This document shows positions 1-5,240 of a DNA stretch of 9,287 nucleotides, in pieces. The notes below the pieces were generated by a model. That model was not told the DNA's origin, searched no databases, and saw nothing but the letters and a program-made list of their open reading frames with translations. Position 1 is the first letter of the stretch. Each line of letters starts with the position of its first letter. A program made the position numbers and the translations under genes. The stretch lies in the NCBI GenBank assembly GCA_020723225.1, contig DYJG01000064.1:1-9287 (forward strand). Reading direction: 5' to 3'. This stretch comes from Desulfobacca acetoxidans. Its GTDB lineage: Bacteria; Desulfobacterota; Desulfobaccia; Desulfobaccales; 0-14-0-80-60-11.

Positions 1-5
1 TCCCT

Positions 6-30
6 TTGTCCCATTTCGGCAGCGGGGGGA
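6..30 (+). repeat. Direct repeat copy R1 (iteron candidate)
   Basis: This copy holds the 17-base core TGTCCCATTTCGGCAGC followed by a G run. It differs from the copy at the far end of the window by one base (G for A after the core). If the molecule is circular it lies 30 bases downstream of R4 in the same orientation. Confidence 0.75.
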
Positions 31-68
31 AGAGTGGGGGGGGCTTGGGGATTGGAAGGGGAATGGGG
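24..68 (+). other. G-rich tract with G-quadruplex potential
   Basis: Five G-tracts of four or more lie at 24-29, 36-43, 47-50, 58-61 and 65-68, separated by 6, 3, 7 and 3 bases. The first tract overlaps the end of repeat R1, so the potential structure is attached to the candidate origin. Folding is inferred from the pattern only. Confidence 0.55.
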
Positions 69-152
69 ATGGCCCCCGGTTTTGGCCCTGGTGATGATAA
101 AGCACAGTAGGAATTATTCCGGGTTTTATGATTGGTTGCGTAAGCACCAGAT

Positions 153-173
153 GGGAGGGGGTGCGGGGGAGGG
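153..173 (+). other. Second G-quadruplex-capable tract
   Basis: G-tracts of 3, 5, 5 and 3 at 153-155, 157-161, 165-169 and 171-173 have loops of 1, 3 and 1 bases. This is a compact canonical quadruplex pattern on the + strand. It ends seven bases before the degenerate repeat R2. Confidence 0.55.
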
Positions 174-179
174 ACCGCG

Positions 180-200
180 TGTCCCATTCCAGCAGCATAG
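180..200 (+). repeat. Degenerate direct repeat copy R2
   Basis: TGTCCCATT is kept exactly and GCAGCA is kept, with about four mismatches over 21 bases compared with the R3/R4 copies. It has the same orientation as R1 and lies about 170 bases downstream of it. It may be a decayed iteron or an outlying binding site. Confidence 0.5.
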
Positions 201-383
201 CGGTTGAGCTGATTGGATTTCGTTCCCCTACATCTCGGGTCTGATGATCTCCGGAGATCCTTCCGGCGGTGCTTTCAGGCGGGCGGGAGCTGGGCCTGGT
301 TTCCTCCAGGCGAAGCGATCCGGGACCCGGGCGATCTCCGGGGCCTTCGGCCGGCCGGATCGCCTGGCGGGCATTCTCGAGCC

Positions 384-412
384 TTTAAAACATTCATCCG
401 GTTTGATAAAAT
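384..412 (+). promoter_or_regulatory. Candidate sigma70-type promoter for the 474-1274 genes
   Basis: A -35-like TTTAAA (384-389) and a -10-like TAAAAT (407-412) are separated by 17 bases, in an AT-rich patch inside GC-rich DNA. The predicted start near 419 gives a leader of about 55 bases before the ATG at 474. The -35 matches 4 of 6 and the -10 matches 5 of 6 consensus bases. Confidence 0.45.
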
Positions 413-473
413 ATCCATCCTTGAAGGAAAGTTCTCTTCCATCCCCGCGGTTTCACAATGAGGAGCTCTGATC

Positions 474-911
474 ATGAAAGCGAAGGTCGTTTTAGGCTTG
501 GCGGTTTGTTGTCTGCTTTCCGCCCTTCTCGGTTCGATGATAACCGGGCAGCTCGGGGCCCAGCATACCGTAAGCCCCTACCCGATCACGTTGGAAGTTC
601 GAATTGAAGGCGATCCGCTCCGCGGTCATGCCCTGCAGGCGGAGTCGTGGTACGTTGAGGTACCGACAGGGGGTCTTATTAAGGTTTTCGATCCTTTGCC
701 TGAAAACAAAATGTTCATGCTGACGGACATTAAGACCGGTGGTTCGGTTAATGTCTATGCAGATGAAAACTGCACGATTAAAAAGACAACCGGGGGAACT
801 CTATGGGACTTTTTTATTACAGGCATAGCATTCAAGCCGGGTGAGGGTCTCTGGCTGATAGGCTCATCAGGTACGAAAGTTACCCTTTCCGGCTACTGGG
901 TCGATCTTTGA
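474..911 (+). CDS. Exported hypothetical protein
   Basis: This 145-residue protein has an N-terminal export signal or anchor: lysines at 2 and 4, then a hydrophobic stretch at about residues 5-21. A mostly beta-strand mature part follows, ending in the pattern TKVTLSGYWVDL. Cysteines 12 and 13 sit inside the hydrophobic segment but do not form a convincing lipobox. The family is not recognised. The small, secreted, beta-rich layout suggests a cell-envelope or extracellular domain, but no enzymatic motif is visible. The start is supported by AGGAG at 461-465, eight bases upstream. It is followed after 18 bases by the zinc-ribbon membrane protein gene, with which it probably forms an operon. 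Its base composition is less GC-rich than the rep and partition genes, which suggests cargo of separate origin. Confidence 0.75.
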   Translation: MKAKVVLGLAVCCLLSALLGSMITGQLGAQHTVSPYPITLEVRIEGDPLRGHALQAESWYVEVPTGGLIKVFDPLPENKMFMLTDIKTGGSVNVYADENCTIKKTTGGTLWDFFITGIAFKPGEGLWLIGSSGTKVTLSGYWVDL

Positions 912-929
912 TTCATGAAGGAGAGGAAG

Positions 930-1274
930 ATGCAGAAAGCAATTCAATGCCCGATTTGTCATGAGGGAAACCTGGCTCGCATAGAGGAAGCGCGATTGCC
1001 CGGAACCCCCGTTCAATGTGGTTACTGTCTGAGTGCCCTGGCGGGCGTCTCTTTTATCATTGCGTTTGGGCTTATGGTTTCAACAAAGGAATTTGGTGCT
1101 GTTTACATCGACATCGGTATATTGGTGGGTAATGGAATTGCTCTGTTGATACTGGGTCTTCTCCTTTCTTCCAAGAGAATGGTTTTGCGATGCGAGCATT
1201 GCTCGGCACTCTTCCCGGCCTCCGAGAATCCTCCATCGCTGCGGTTTGAGGAAGCGGCCCAGAGAATGCCATAA
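930..1274 (+). CDS. Zinc-ribbon two-helix membrane protein
   Basis: This 114-residue protein begins with a zinc-ribbon-like cysteine set, C7-x-x-C10 and C30-x-x-C33. Two hydrophobic segments follow (about 34-50 and 60-79), then another pair, C88-x-x-C91. If the last pair also binds metal, both soluble parts would lie on the same side of the membrane. The function is unknown and no named family is recognised. The start at 930 is preferred because AAGGAG at 918-923 lies six bases upstream. An in-frame ATG at 915 lacks such a site and would add five residues. It is probably co-transcribed with the exported protein gene upstream. GC is moderate like that gene and unlike the plasmid backbone. Confidence 0.75.
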   Translation: MQKAIQCPICHEGNLARIEEARLPGTPVQCGYCLSALAGVSFIIAFGLMVSTKEFGAVYIDIGILVGNGIALLILGLLLSSKRMVLRCEHCSALFPASENPPSLRFEEAAQRMP

Positions 1275-1287
1275 ACGGAATAGATCC

Positions 1288-1300
1288 GATTATCATAATC
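1288..1300. promoter_or_regulatory. 13-base palindrome containing the TTATSATAA motif
   Basis: GATTATCATAATC is a perfect inverted repeat around a central C. It lies in the 96-base gap before the DUF4145 gene. The 9-base core recurs at 1400-1408, 4437-4445, 5200-5208 and 9180-9188. A half-motif ATGATAA follows at 1324-1330. It is a candidate operator; the binding protein is unknown. Confidence 0.5.
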
Positions 1301-1370
1301 CGGCCCGAAACCCTGTCATGTTGATGATAAAAGAAAGAGATTCGGTCTTATTTGGAGATGAAGCGCAAGA

Positions 1371-2087
1371 ATGAATGACATACCGTATACGCCTCCCGCT
1401 TATGATAAAGATGCGTTCAATTGCCCTTTTTGCAAAGCCTTCGCGGTGCAAGAAAAGATGACATTGCTCGAGAGGCCAGCTAGTTATACAGGCCGGGGTG
1501 AGTGGAAGACGCGCAACGATCTTGAGCTTTTTGTATGCGGTCGGTGTAAGGAATTCTCAATTTGGAAGCGATTCGAAACCGGCAGACTCGGCAACCTTCC
1601 CCTCGGCTTTGCATTTAAGCTCATTTATCCTGACACGGCCTCCGCTCCTCTTCCAAACCCCGATCTCCCGGAGGAGATCAAAGCCGACTACATGGAAGCC
1701 CGCTCGATCTTGAGCCGCTCTCCTCGAGGAGCCACGGCGCTTCTCCGCTTATGCGTTGAAAAGCTATGCAGGCATCTTGGGGAAAAGGATAAGCTCAATA
1801 TCGCCATTCAAAATTTAGTAAAGAGAGACCTGGATCCGAGAGTCCAGAAGGCCCTCGATAGTGTCCGCGTTATAGGAAATGATTCGGTGCATCCCGGAGA
1901 GTTAAATCTCAATGATGATCCAGAAACAGCTTCCAGGTTATTTGAGCTGGTGAATCATATTGCCAACCAGATGATCTCAATCCCAAAGAGCATTGAAGAG
2001 ACTTACTCGAAGCTCCCGGAGACGAAGAGGCAGGAAATAGAAAAAAGAGACGGCCGAACCCCCAGCAAAGCCCCCGAAAAAGGTTAA
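1371..2087 (+). CDS. DUF4145 domain protein with N-terminal zinc ribbon
   Basis: The 238-residue protein has an N-terminal zinc-ribbon pattern, C18-x-x-C21 and C56-x-x-C59. An alpha-helical DUF4145-type domain follows at about residues 98-210, with characteristic stretches near 100-125 (LPEEIKADYMEARSI, then SPRGATALLRL) and VRVIGNDSVHPGE at 165-177. DUF4145 proteins are found alone or fused to nucleases and helicases, often near restriction or defence genes, but their biochemical role is not settled. No nuclease motif or partner gene is seen here, so a defence role is only a possibility. The ribosome site is weak (GGAG at 1354-1357, 13 bases away). The palindrome at 1288-1300 lies upstream, and another TTATGATAA falls inside the gene at 1400-1408. 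Composition is AT-richer than the backbone. Confidence 0.85.
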   Translation: MNDIPYTPPAYDKDAFNCPFCKAFAVQEKMTLLERPASYTGRGEWKTRNDLELFVCGRCKEFSIWKRFETGRLGNLPLGFAFKLIYPDTASAPLPNPDLPEEIKADYMEARSILSRSPRGATALLRLCVEKLCRHLGEKDKLNIAIQNLVKRDLDPRVQKALDSVRVIGNDSVHPGELNLNDDPETASRLFELVNHIANQMISIPKSIEETYSKLPETKRQEIEKRDGRTPSKAPEKG

Positions 2088-2103
2088 AAAACCACTTTTT
2101 CGG
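2074..2103. terminator. Inverted repeat at the end of the DUF4145 gene
   Basis: CCGAAAAAG (2074-2082) pairs perfectly with CTTTTTCGG (2095-2103), with an A-rich loop that includes the stop codon. The right arm supplies five T bases but no separate T tail follows. On the minus strand the stem likewise lacks a tail. It may be a weak terminator or a 3'-end stabilising hairpin. Confidence 0.4.
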
Positions 2104-2264
2104 TTGCGCCTCCGTGCAATCGGTCTTATTCTCCCGCACAGCCCCGAAGGGCCTTGAGGAGCGCCCCCGGTTACGCGGGCCCGCCAGAAGACAAGCCCCT
2201 ATCAGCGCACCACCACAACAAAACAATGATCGGTGCCGCGGTCTATCCGCGGAAGGAGGTTTTC

Positions 2265-2984
2265 GTGATTCTCGGCAAGTATGGCTTTTTGGGTGCGGAG
2301 GCTCTGGGCGAAGGATCGGAGGCGTTCAAATATGGCGGCCCGACCCTGGACGCGCAGGTGGGCAAGCTGGACGCGATCATGGACGAGGCGCTGAAGGCCC
2401 GCGAGGAGATCCACCGGCGATTCAAGGGAAGTGCTGTATCGGAAGAGATGCGGACGGCCGCGAGAAAACTCATGGACCGATTCAAGGCCGGTGAGACGGG
2501 CCCCCGCGCGAAAATGAAGCAGGACATAGACAAGATTCGGGCAGGGCTCAAGAGCGGCCCGATCGGCCATTCCGACATCGTGAACACGGAACGGCCGCCC
2601 ATGGAATTCGTGCAGCAAGATCGCGCAAACCGGATCGAAGGATACCGCGCCGAATTTAAGCAAATGATCCCCGGCAACCCGGCCCAGGTGACGGCTTGGC
2701 TTGAGCAGCTGGCCGCACGTGGCGATCTCGAGGCCTGCCTGGCGCTGCACGCCTTCGCAACGCTTCCGGTGATGTTCCGGGACGTCCTGGCCGGCGCGGT
2801 TGATCTGGAGGCCTTGACGGCGCGCTATCGCGCGGCCGCGGATCCGGCGAAGCACGCGGAGCTCGAGGTGATCGCGGCGGTGCAGGCGCTCTTCAACCAA
2901 AACAGTGAGACCTGCAAGCGCCAGCTCGAAGAAATCTTCGGCGGGCACCTCGTGGGCATGGATGACGCAATCCGGAGCGTGTGA
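2265..2984 (+). CDS. Helical hypothetical protein, first gene of a mobile-element operon
   Basis: The protein has 239 residues from a GTG start, chosen because AAGGAGG at 2253-2259 lies five bases upstream. An in-frame ATG at 2226 has no ribosome site. The sequence looks mainly alpha-helical and charged, with an alanine- and leucine-rich C-terminal half, no membrane segments and no catalytic motif I can name. Its stop overlaps the next start (TGATG), so translation is probably coupled to the DUF5681-like gene. That neighbour is common in prophages and integrated elements, so this may be an accessory packaging or regulatory protein, but no function is assigned. GC is high, as in the two genes that follow. 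Confidence 0.75.
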   Translation: MILGKYGFLGAEALGEGSEAFKYGGPTLDAQVGKLDAIMDEALKAREEIHRRFKGSAVSEEMRTAARKLMDRFKAGETGPRAKMKQDIDKIRAGLKSGPIGHSDIVNTERPPMEFVQQDRANRIEGYRAEFKQMIPGNPAQVTAWLEQLAARGDLEACLALHAFATLPVMFRDVLAGAVDLEALTARYRAAADPAKHAELEVIAAVQALFNQNSETCKRQLEEIFGGHLVGMDDAIRSV

Positions 2985-3499
2985 TGGCGGCACGGCGAAA
3001 GCGGGTCTCTTTGACCGATGAGGAGCCGGTTTTGGTCGGCAATTTATCGGACCGCGACAAGCGGGGCCGGTTCCAGACGGGCAACCCCGGCGGCCCGGGC
3101 CGGAAGGTTGGACCGTACAAGGCGGCGCTGAACCGGGCCGCGACACCGGCGGCGATCAGCAAGGTGCTGAAAAAGATGATCGGGCTGGCAAAGATCGGCG
3201 ACGTGGCGGCGGCTGGCCTGGTGCTGCGGTATTCCCTGCCGATGCCGCCGAAGGAGGAGCCGGGCGAGCACTTCGACTTGCCGGAGATCAAGAGCGCGGC
3301 GGACCTGCCGCAGGCGAGCGAGGCGATCATGACAGCTCTGAGTGCCGGCAGGGTTTCGCCGCCGGCGGCCCATGTGGCGGCCGTGCTCCTTGAGACCTGG
3401 CGCAAGGGATTCGAGGCCCTGGAGCTCGAGCGACGGATCAAGGCGCTGGAGGAGCTGCAGGAACTGGAGGGACGCAAGAATGCAACGTGGGATGAATGA
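2984..3499 (+). CDS. DUF5681-like protein
   Basis: This 171-residue protein carries the DUF5681-type N-terminal signature: a basic run, then RDKRGRFQTGNPGGPGRK at 24-41. A helical segment follows with KIGDVAAAGLVLRY at 70-83, resembling the usual GDVAAAxLLL part of the family. The C-terminus (about 140-165) is glutamate-rich and probably coiled coil. DUF5681 proteins are widespread in phages and mobile elements, and some are compared with small-terminase or DNA-binding proteins, but the role is unproven. The ATG at 2984 overlaps the preceding stop by one base; an in-frame GTG at 2981 is an alternative. It overlaps the downstream gene by 20 bases. No large terminase or capsid gene is present, so any packaging role would need partners elsewhere. 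Confidence 0.75.
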   Translation: MAARRKRVSLTDEEPVLVGNLSDRDKRGRFQTGNPGGPGRKVGPYKAALNRAATPAAISKVLKKMIGLAKIGDVAAAGLVLRYSLPMPPKEEPGEHFDLPEIKSAADLPQASEAIMTALSAGRVSPPAAHVAAVLLETWRKGFEALELERRIKALEELQELEGRKNATWDE

Positions 3500-3851
3500 C
3501 CGGCTGAAAAGGCTGGAGGGCGCGGCGGTGCTCTCTGAGCGGAAGCTCCGGGCAATGGCGGCGGAGTACATCGAAAACGGCGGGAACCTGGATCTCGGAT
3601 CTTTCGAGACCGCGGTCCTCGGCATGACGGAGGAAATTCTTTTAGGGTGTGACTGCAAGCATGGAGGGATTCCGTCCGATCCGGCCGGGTTCAAGGCGGC
3701 TCAGAGCCGCGGCTGGACCCGCTATCTGGGCTTGGAGCCGCCTCCTGAGCCGGAATACCCGGATCCCGTGCTCGAGCTCTTGGAGAAGGTGCAGCACCGC
3801 CTGGCGGTGCTCCTGCCGCGGCCGGCGAATCCGGACGAGCGGTATCTTTGA
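3480..3851 (+). CDS. Hypothetical protein, third gene of the operon
   Basis: The protein has 123 residues from an ATG that overlaps the DUF5681-like gene by 20 bases. GGAGGG at 3465-3470 gives a usable ribosome site about nine bases upstream; a second in-frame ATG at 3492 is possible. The N-terminal half looks helical (about residues 5-45). Cysteines occur only as a close pair in LLGCDCKHGG. The C-terminal part is proline-rich (PPPEPEYPDP) followed by one predicted helix. I do not recognise the family. The overlap with its neighbour and similar composition indicate the same operon. The gene-free, hairpin-rich stretch starts right after its stop. Confidence 0.65.
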   Translation: MQRGMNDRLKRLEGAAVLSERKLRAMAAEYIENGGNLDLGSFETAVLGMTEEILLGCDCKHGGIPSDPAGFKAAQSRGWTRYLGLEPPPEPEYPDPVLELLEKVQHRLAVLLPRPANPDERYL

Positions 3852-3872
3852 CAAAACTCCGGATCTTGAACC

Positions 3873-3935
3873 CCGAAGCGGGAAGCCTGGCGCTTTCTCA
3901 ACGAGAGCCCGGGGGTCTCACCTTCCCGGCTTCGG
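3873..3935 (+). ncRNA. Stem-loop 1 of a three-hairpin region
   Basis: The left arm (3873-3885, CCGAAGCGGGAAG) and right arm (3922-3935, CTTCCCGGCTTCGG) pair over 13 positions with one bulged base. A small inner hairpin, TCTC/GAGA (3896-3899 with 3903-3906), is possible. The stem begins about 20 bases after the last stop of the operon, so it could be a 3' structure of that message or the 5' part of a structured RNA. Confidence 0.45.
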
Positions 3936-3947
3936 TTTGACAAAAAC

Positions 3948-4028
3948 GCGCGTCGAAGGGAAACCCCCGTCTGGATCGCTGGAGAGACGATTGGAACCGG
4001 GGCCGCGCCCCCTTCGACGCGCTCTTTT
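3948..4028 (+). ncRNA. Stem-loop 2: long perfect stem with internal stems
   Basis: A perfect 13-base stem joins 3948-3960 (GCGCGTCGAAGGG) to 4010-4022. Inside it, CCCC (3964-3967) can pair with GGGG (3999-4002), and CGTCT (3968-3972) with AGACG (3985-3989). TCTTTT follows directly at 4023-4028. This could be an elaborate terminator or part of a structured non-coding RNA. No known RNA family is recognised. Confidence 0.5.
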
Positions 4029-4059
4029 CCCCTCTCTCTGGACGGGACGTCCAAACCTT

Positions 4060-4110
4060 GCCGGGGGACGGTGTAGCATGCCATGCGCGGTGCCGTCCCC
4101 CGGCTTTTCT
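4060..4110 (+). terminator. Strong intrinsic terminator, stem-loop 3
   Basis: GCCGGGGGACGG (4060-4071) pairs perfectly with CCGTCCCCCGGC (4093-4104) over 12 bases, and TTTTCT follows. The loop holds a further GCATG/CATGC pairing. This is the best terminator candidate between the phage-like operon and the next gene. It would end transcripts from the operon or from a separate RNA covering stem-loops 1 and 2. Confidence 0.7.
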
Positions 4111-4297
4111 CATTGTGGAGCTCATGATCAAGGCTTCTTTGACCAAGAGCGGTCATGGATTACGAAGTAGAGCGTTATGCAAAGAATCACAATCGCTTGC
4201 TCCATGTTTCACTTCCTTTCAAAAAAGAGCCAACTGGAATGGTAAGGCTTTTCGGGGGAGCCTTTCAAACCCCTGTATTTAAGCGGTTTAGTAAAAT

Positions 4298-4320
4298 GGC
4301 CTCTTTTTCTTAAAGAGGCC
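4298..4320. terminator. 9-base-pair hairpin
   Basis: GGCCTCTTT (4298-4306) pairs with AAAGAGGCC (4312-4320) across a five-base loop. There is no T tail on the + strand. Read on the minus strand, the stem is followed by ATTTTAC, so a minus-strand terminator is possible although no minus-strand gene lies nearby. Confidence 0.35.
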
Positions 4321-4347
4321 CTGTCTCATATTCCGATAAACCAAACA

Positions 4348-4362
4348 GTCCCATGAGGGGAC
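4348..4362. repeat. Small GTCCC/GGGAC hairpin resembling the origin repeat frame
   Basis: GTCCC (4348-4352) and GGGAC (4358-4362) flank a five-base loop. The pattern GTCCCAT...AGGGGACA also frames origin repeat R3, where the same arms are separated by a longer spacer. It may be a chance GC stem or a shared protein site. Confidence 0.35.
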
Positions 4363-4384
4363 ATATTAACTTTGTTTCATACAT

Positions 4385-4420
4385 ATCGTCCTAATAAGGG
4401 CAAATCTTAAGGACGATTTT
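4385..4420 (+). terminator. Candidate intrinsic terminator
   Basis: ATCGTCCT (4385-4392) pairs with AGGACGAT (4410-4417), and the T run spans 4417-4420. The stem is eight base pairs with a 17-base loop, so it is weaker than the terminator at 4060-4110. Confidence 0.35.
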
Positions 4421-4435
4421 GGGGATCCTCCGCAT

Positions 4436-4446
4436 TTTATCATAAA
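4436..4446. promoter_or_regulatory. TTATCATAA-type palindrome
   Basis: TTTATCATAAA is an 11-base perfect inverted repeat around a central C. It contains the 9-base core shared with the sites near 1290, 1400, 5200 and 9180. It lies about 180 bases upstream of the gene at 4625. Confidence 0.45.
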
Positions 4447-4497
4447 GTTCCCCTCCTCCCGGACCGCACCCTGGCACTGCAACCCCTGTCCGACTTT

Positions 4498-4525
4498 GGT
4501 TGTGATATTGTGCCTTATCGCAACC
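4498..4525. repeat. Inverted repeat upstream of the membrane protein gene
   Basis: GGTTGTGAT (4498-4506) pairs with ATCGCAACC (4517-4525) with one G-T wobble and a ten-base loop. It may be an operator or a leader hairpin for the gene starting at 4625. Confidence 0.35.
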
Positions 4526-4624
4526 GAACCCCGCACGGCTTTGGGGATCGCCAGACGCCCTCTTTTCTTTGCCGGCCGTAGGCTGTACCCTCCGCGATGA
4601 GAATCATCGAAAGGAGGAATGATT

Positions 4625-5038
4625 ATGGCCTGGAATCAAAAGGAATGGATCGCGTTTCGTAGAACGGTCTGGATCATCTTCGGGAGCTGGTGGGTTGCGG
4701 CCTTGCTGCTTTGGTTTGCCGACGTACCATTTTTTAGATCTGCTGCGGCAGGCATGTTTGGTTCAGCCAGTCTTTCAAACATAGACCTAAGCGATGGTTT
4801 TAGATTTACCTCTCATAGTTATGGCGGCGGTGACGGAGTAAACGCGGCCTTTTGGGTCTATCTTCTACCTTTCATCGTCTTCTGTTTTTTGAAAATCGCG
4901 GTTCCTCTTATTGCAGGGAGACCGGCGGAAGTCTTCAGCCTGTGCATTCGCCAAGCGGGCGTTGAAAACCCGCCAAAGCCTGAAAAAGCATCCGATCCGT
5001 CGAGCGCCGATAAAGCAAAGCAGACGAGTTGGTGGTAG
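4625..5038 (+). CDS. Two-helix membrane protein, hypothetical
   Basis: The protein has 137 residues with two hydrophobic helices (about 13-31 and 75-98). They are joined by a glycine- and serine-rich loop of about 43 residues. A hydrophilic tail rich in proline, lysine and serine follows (about 113-137, ending TSWW). The start at 4625 is preferred over an ATG at 4619, because AGGAGG at 4612-4617 is seven bases from the former and only one from the latter. The layout, with both ends probably cytoplasmic, fits a small inner-membrane protein such as a superinfection, signalling or holin-like factor. No family is recognised, so none of these is claimed. It is AT-richer than the adjacent partition genes and appears to be monocistronic accessory DNA. 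Confidence 0.7.
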   Translation: MAWNQKEWIAFRRTVWIIFGSWWVAALLLWFADVPFFRSAAAGMFGSASLSNIDLSDGFRFTSHSYGGGDGVNAAFWVYLLPFIVFCFLKIAVPLIAGRPAEVFSLCIRQAGVENPPKPEKASDPSSADKAKQTSWW

Positions 5039-5065
5039 TCGCGGACCGCCGCACCCCTGATCGCG

Positions 5066-5102
5066 AGACATCGCCCGGGACATAATGTCCACGCCGATGT
5101 CC
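5066..5102. promoter_or_regulatory. Coaxial nested palindrome upstream of parA (centromere or operator candidate)
   Basis: An inner palindrome, GGACATAATGTCC (5078-5090), and an outer inverted repeat, GACATCG (5067-5073) with CGATGTC (5095-5101), share the same centre at 5084. Seen as half-sites, RGACAT starts at 5066 and 5078 and ATGTCC starts at 5085 and 5097. Each pair has the same 12-base step. Such phased symmetry is typical of a protein-binding array. Its place 140 bases before parA suggests a partition site or par operator, but binding is inferred. Confidence 0.55.
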
Positions 5103-5113
5103 GCCGAAACGTA

Positions 5114-5133
5114 TCCCCTGGTCTATAAGGGGA
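5114..5133. repeat. Small hairpin in the parA upstream region
   Basis: TCCCCT (5114-5119) pairs with AGGGGA (5128-5133) across eight bases, and AAA follows. It lies between the nested palindrome and the parA promoter. The function is unknown. Confidence 0.3.
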
Positions 5134-5178
5134 AAACGAGCGAAATAAATTCCGAGGAAACGCGGCCGAGGCCTCCTC

Positions 5179-5206
5179 TTGATCCCGCGTCCCCTCTCGT
5201 TATGAT
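5179..5206 (+). promoter_or_regulatory. Candidate parA promoter overlapped by TTATGATAA
   Basis: TTGATC (5179-5184) and TATGAT (5201-5206) are 16 bases apart and match 4 and 5 of 6 consensus bases. The -10 is embedded in the palindrome TTATGATAA (5200-5208), so a protein binding that motif would block the promoter. This arrangement suits autoregulation of a partition operon. Confidence 0.5.
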
Positions 5207-5240
5207 AAGCAAGCAAACAAGCAATCCAGGAGGCAAGCAA
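5207..5240 (+). repeat. AAGCAA short direct repeats before parA
   Basis: AAGCAA occurs at 5207-5212, 5211-5216, 5219-5224 and 5235-5240. The AGGAGG ribosome site (5228-5233) lies among the copies, and the last copy ends on the A of the start codon. Similar units recur inside the RHH gene at 5960-5993. They may be partition-protein sites, leader control elements or simple low-complexity sequence. Confidence 0.45.

Larger units (their letters stand above)
69..383. other. Gene-free stretch between candidate origin and first gene
   Basis: Together with its flanks this forms a non-coding region of 473 bases. It holds an AT-richer patch (about 92-135) that includes ATGATAA (94-100), the palindrome GGAATTATTCC (110-120) and TTATGAT (126-132), then a second G-rich tract and a degraded origin repeat. 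The only + strand frame of note (213-461) has no ribosome-binding site and reads as low-complexity composition, so no gene is called. The AT-rich patch between G-rich tracts beside the repeats could be a duplex-unwinding element, but that is inference. Confidence 0.5.
4111..4618. other. Gene-free stretch with several inverted repeats
   Basis: This is the larger part of a 773-base gap. It is more AT-rich than its flanks. A 52-codon frame from 4124 follows a weak GTGGAG but shows no recognisable protein features and is not called. The stretch contains at least four hairpins (4298-4320, 4348-4362, 4385-4417 and 4498-4525) and one TTATCATAA site. No promoter could be chosen with confidence for the gene at 4625. 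Confidence 0.5.

Noticed and set aside
213..461. An 82-codon + strand frame in the leader region
   Set aside because: It has no ribosome site, overlaps the promoter candidate at 384-412 and shows no protein features. The AGGAG-preceded start at 474 fits a real gene better.
2202..3146. A 314-codon open frame on the minus strand
   Set aside because: It is antisense to the operon gene at 2265-2984, which has a perfect ribosome site and a coupled neighbour. The minus-strand product is low-complexity arginine/proline/glycine sequence typical of shadow frames in GC-rich DNA.
3873..4110. Retron RNA or CRISPR-like array in the hairpin region
   Set aside because: There is no reverse transcriptase or cas gene in the window, the stems are unrelated in sequence, and there are no regular repeats with spacers.
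4124..4282. A short frame of 52 codons after a GTGGAG
   Set aside because: The ribosome site is weak, there is no recognisable domain, and the surrounding stretch is dominated by hairpins, so no gene is called.
5200..5208. TTATSATAA sites as XerC/XerD dif half-sites
   Set aside because: The 9-mer resembles a Xer arm, but no copy has the paired 11-base arms with a 6-8 base centre expected of dif. The pair at 6172-6204 is 15 bases apart. Operator or -10 element readings fit as well or better.
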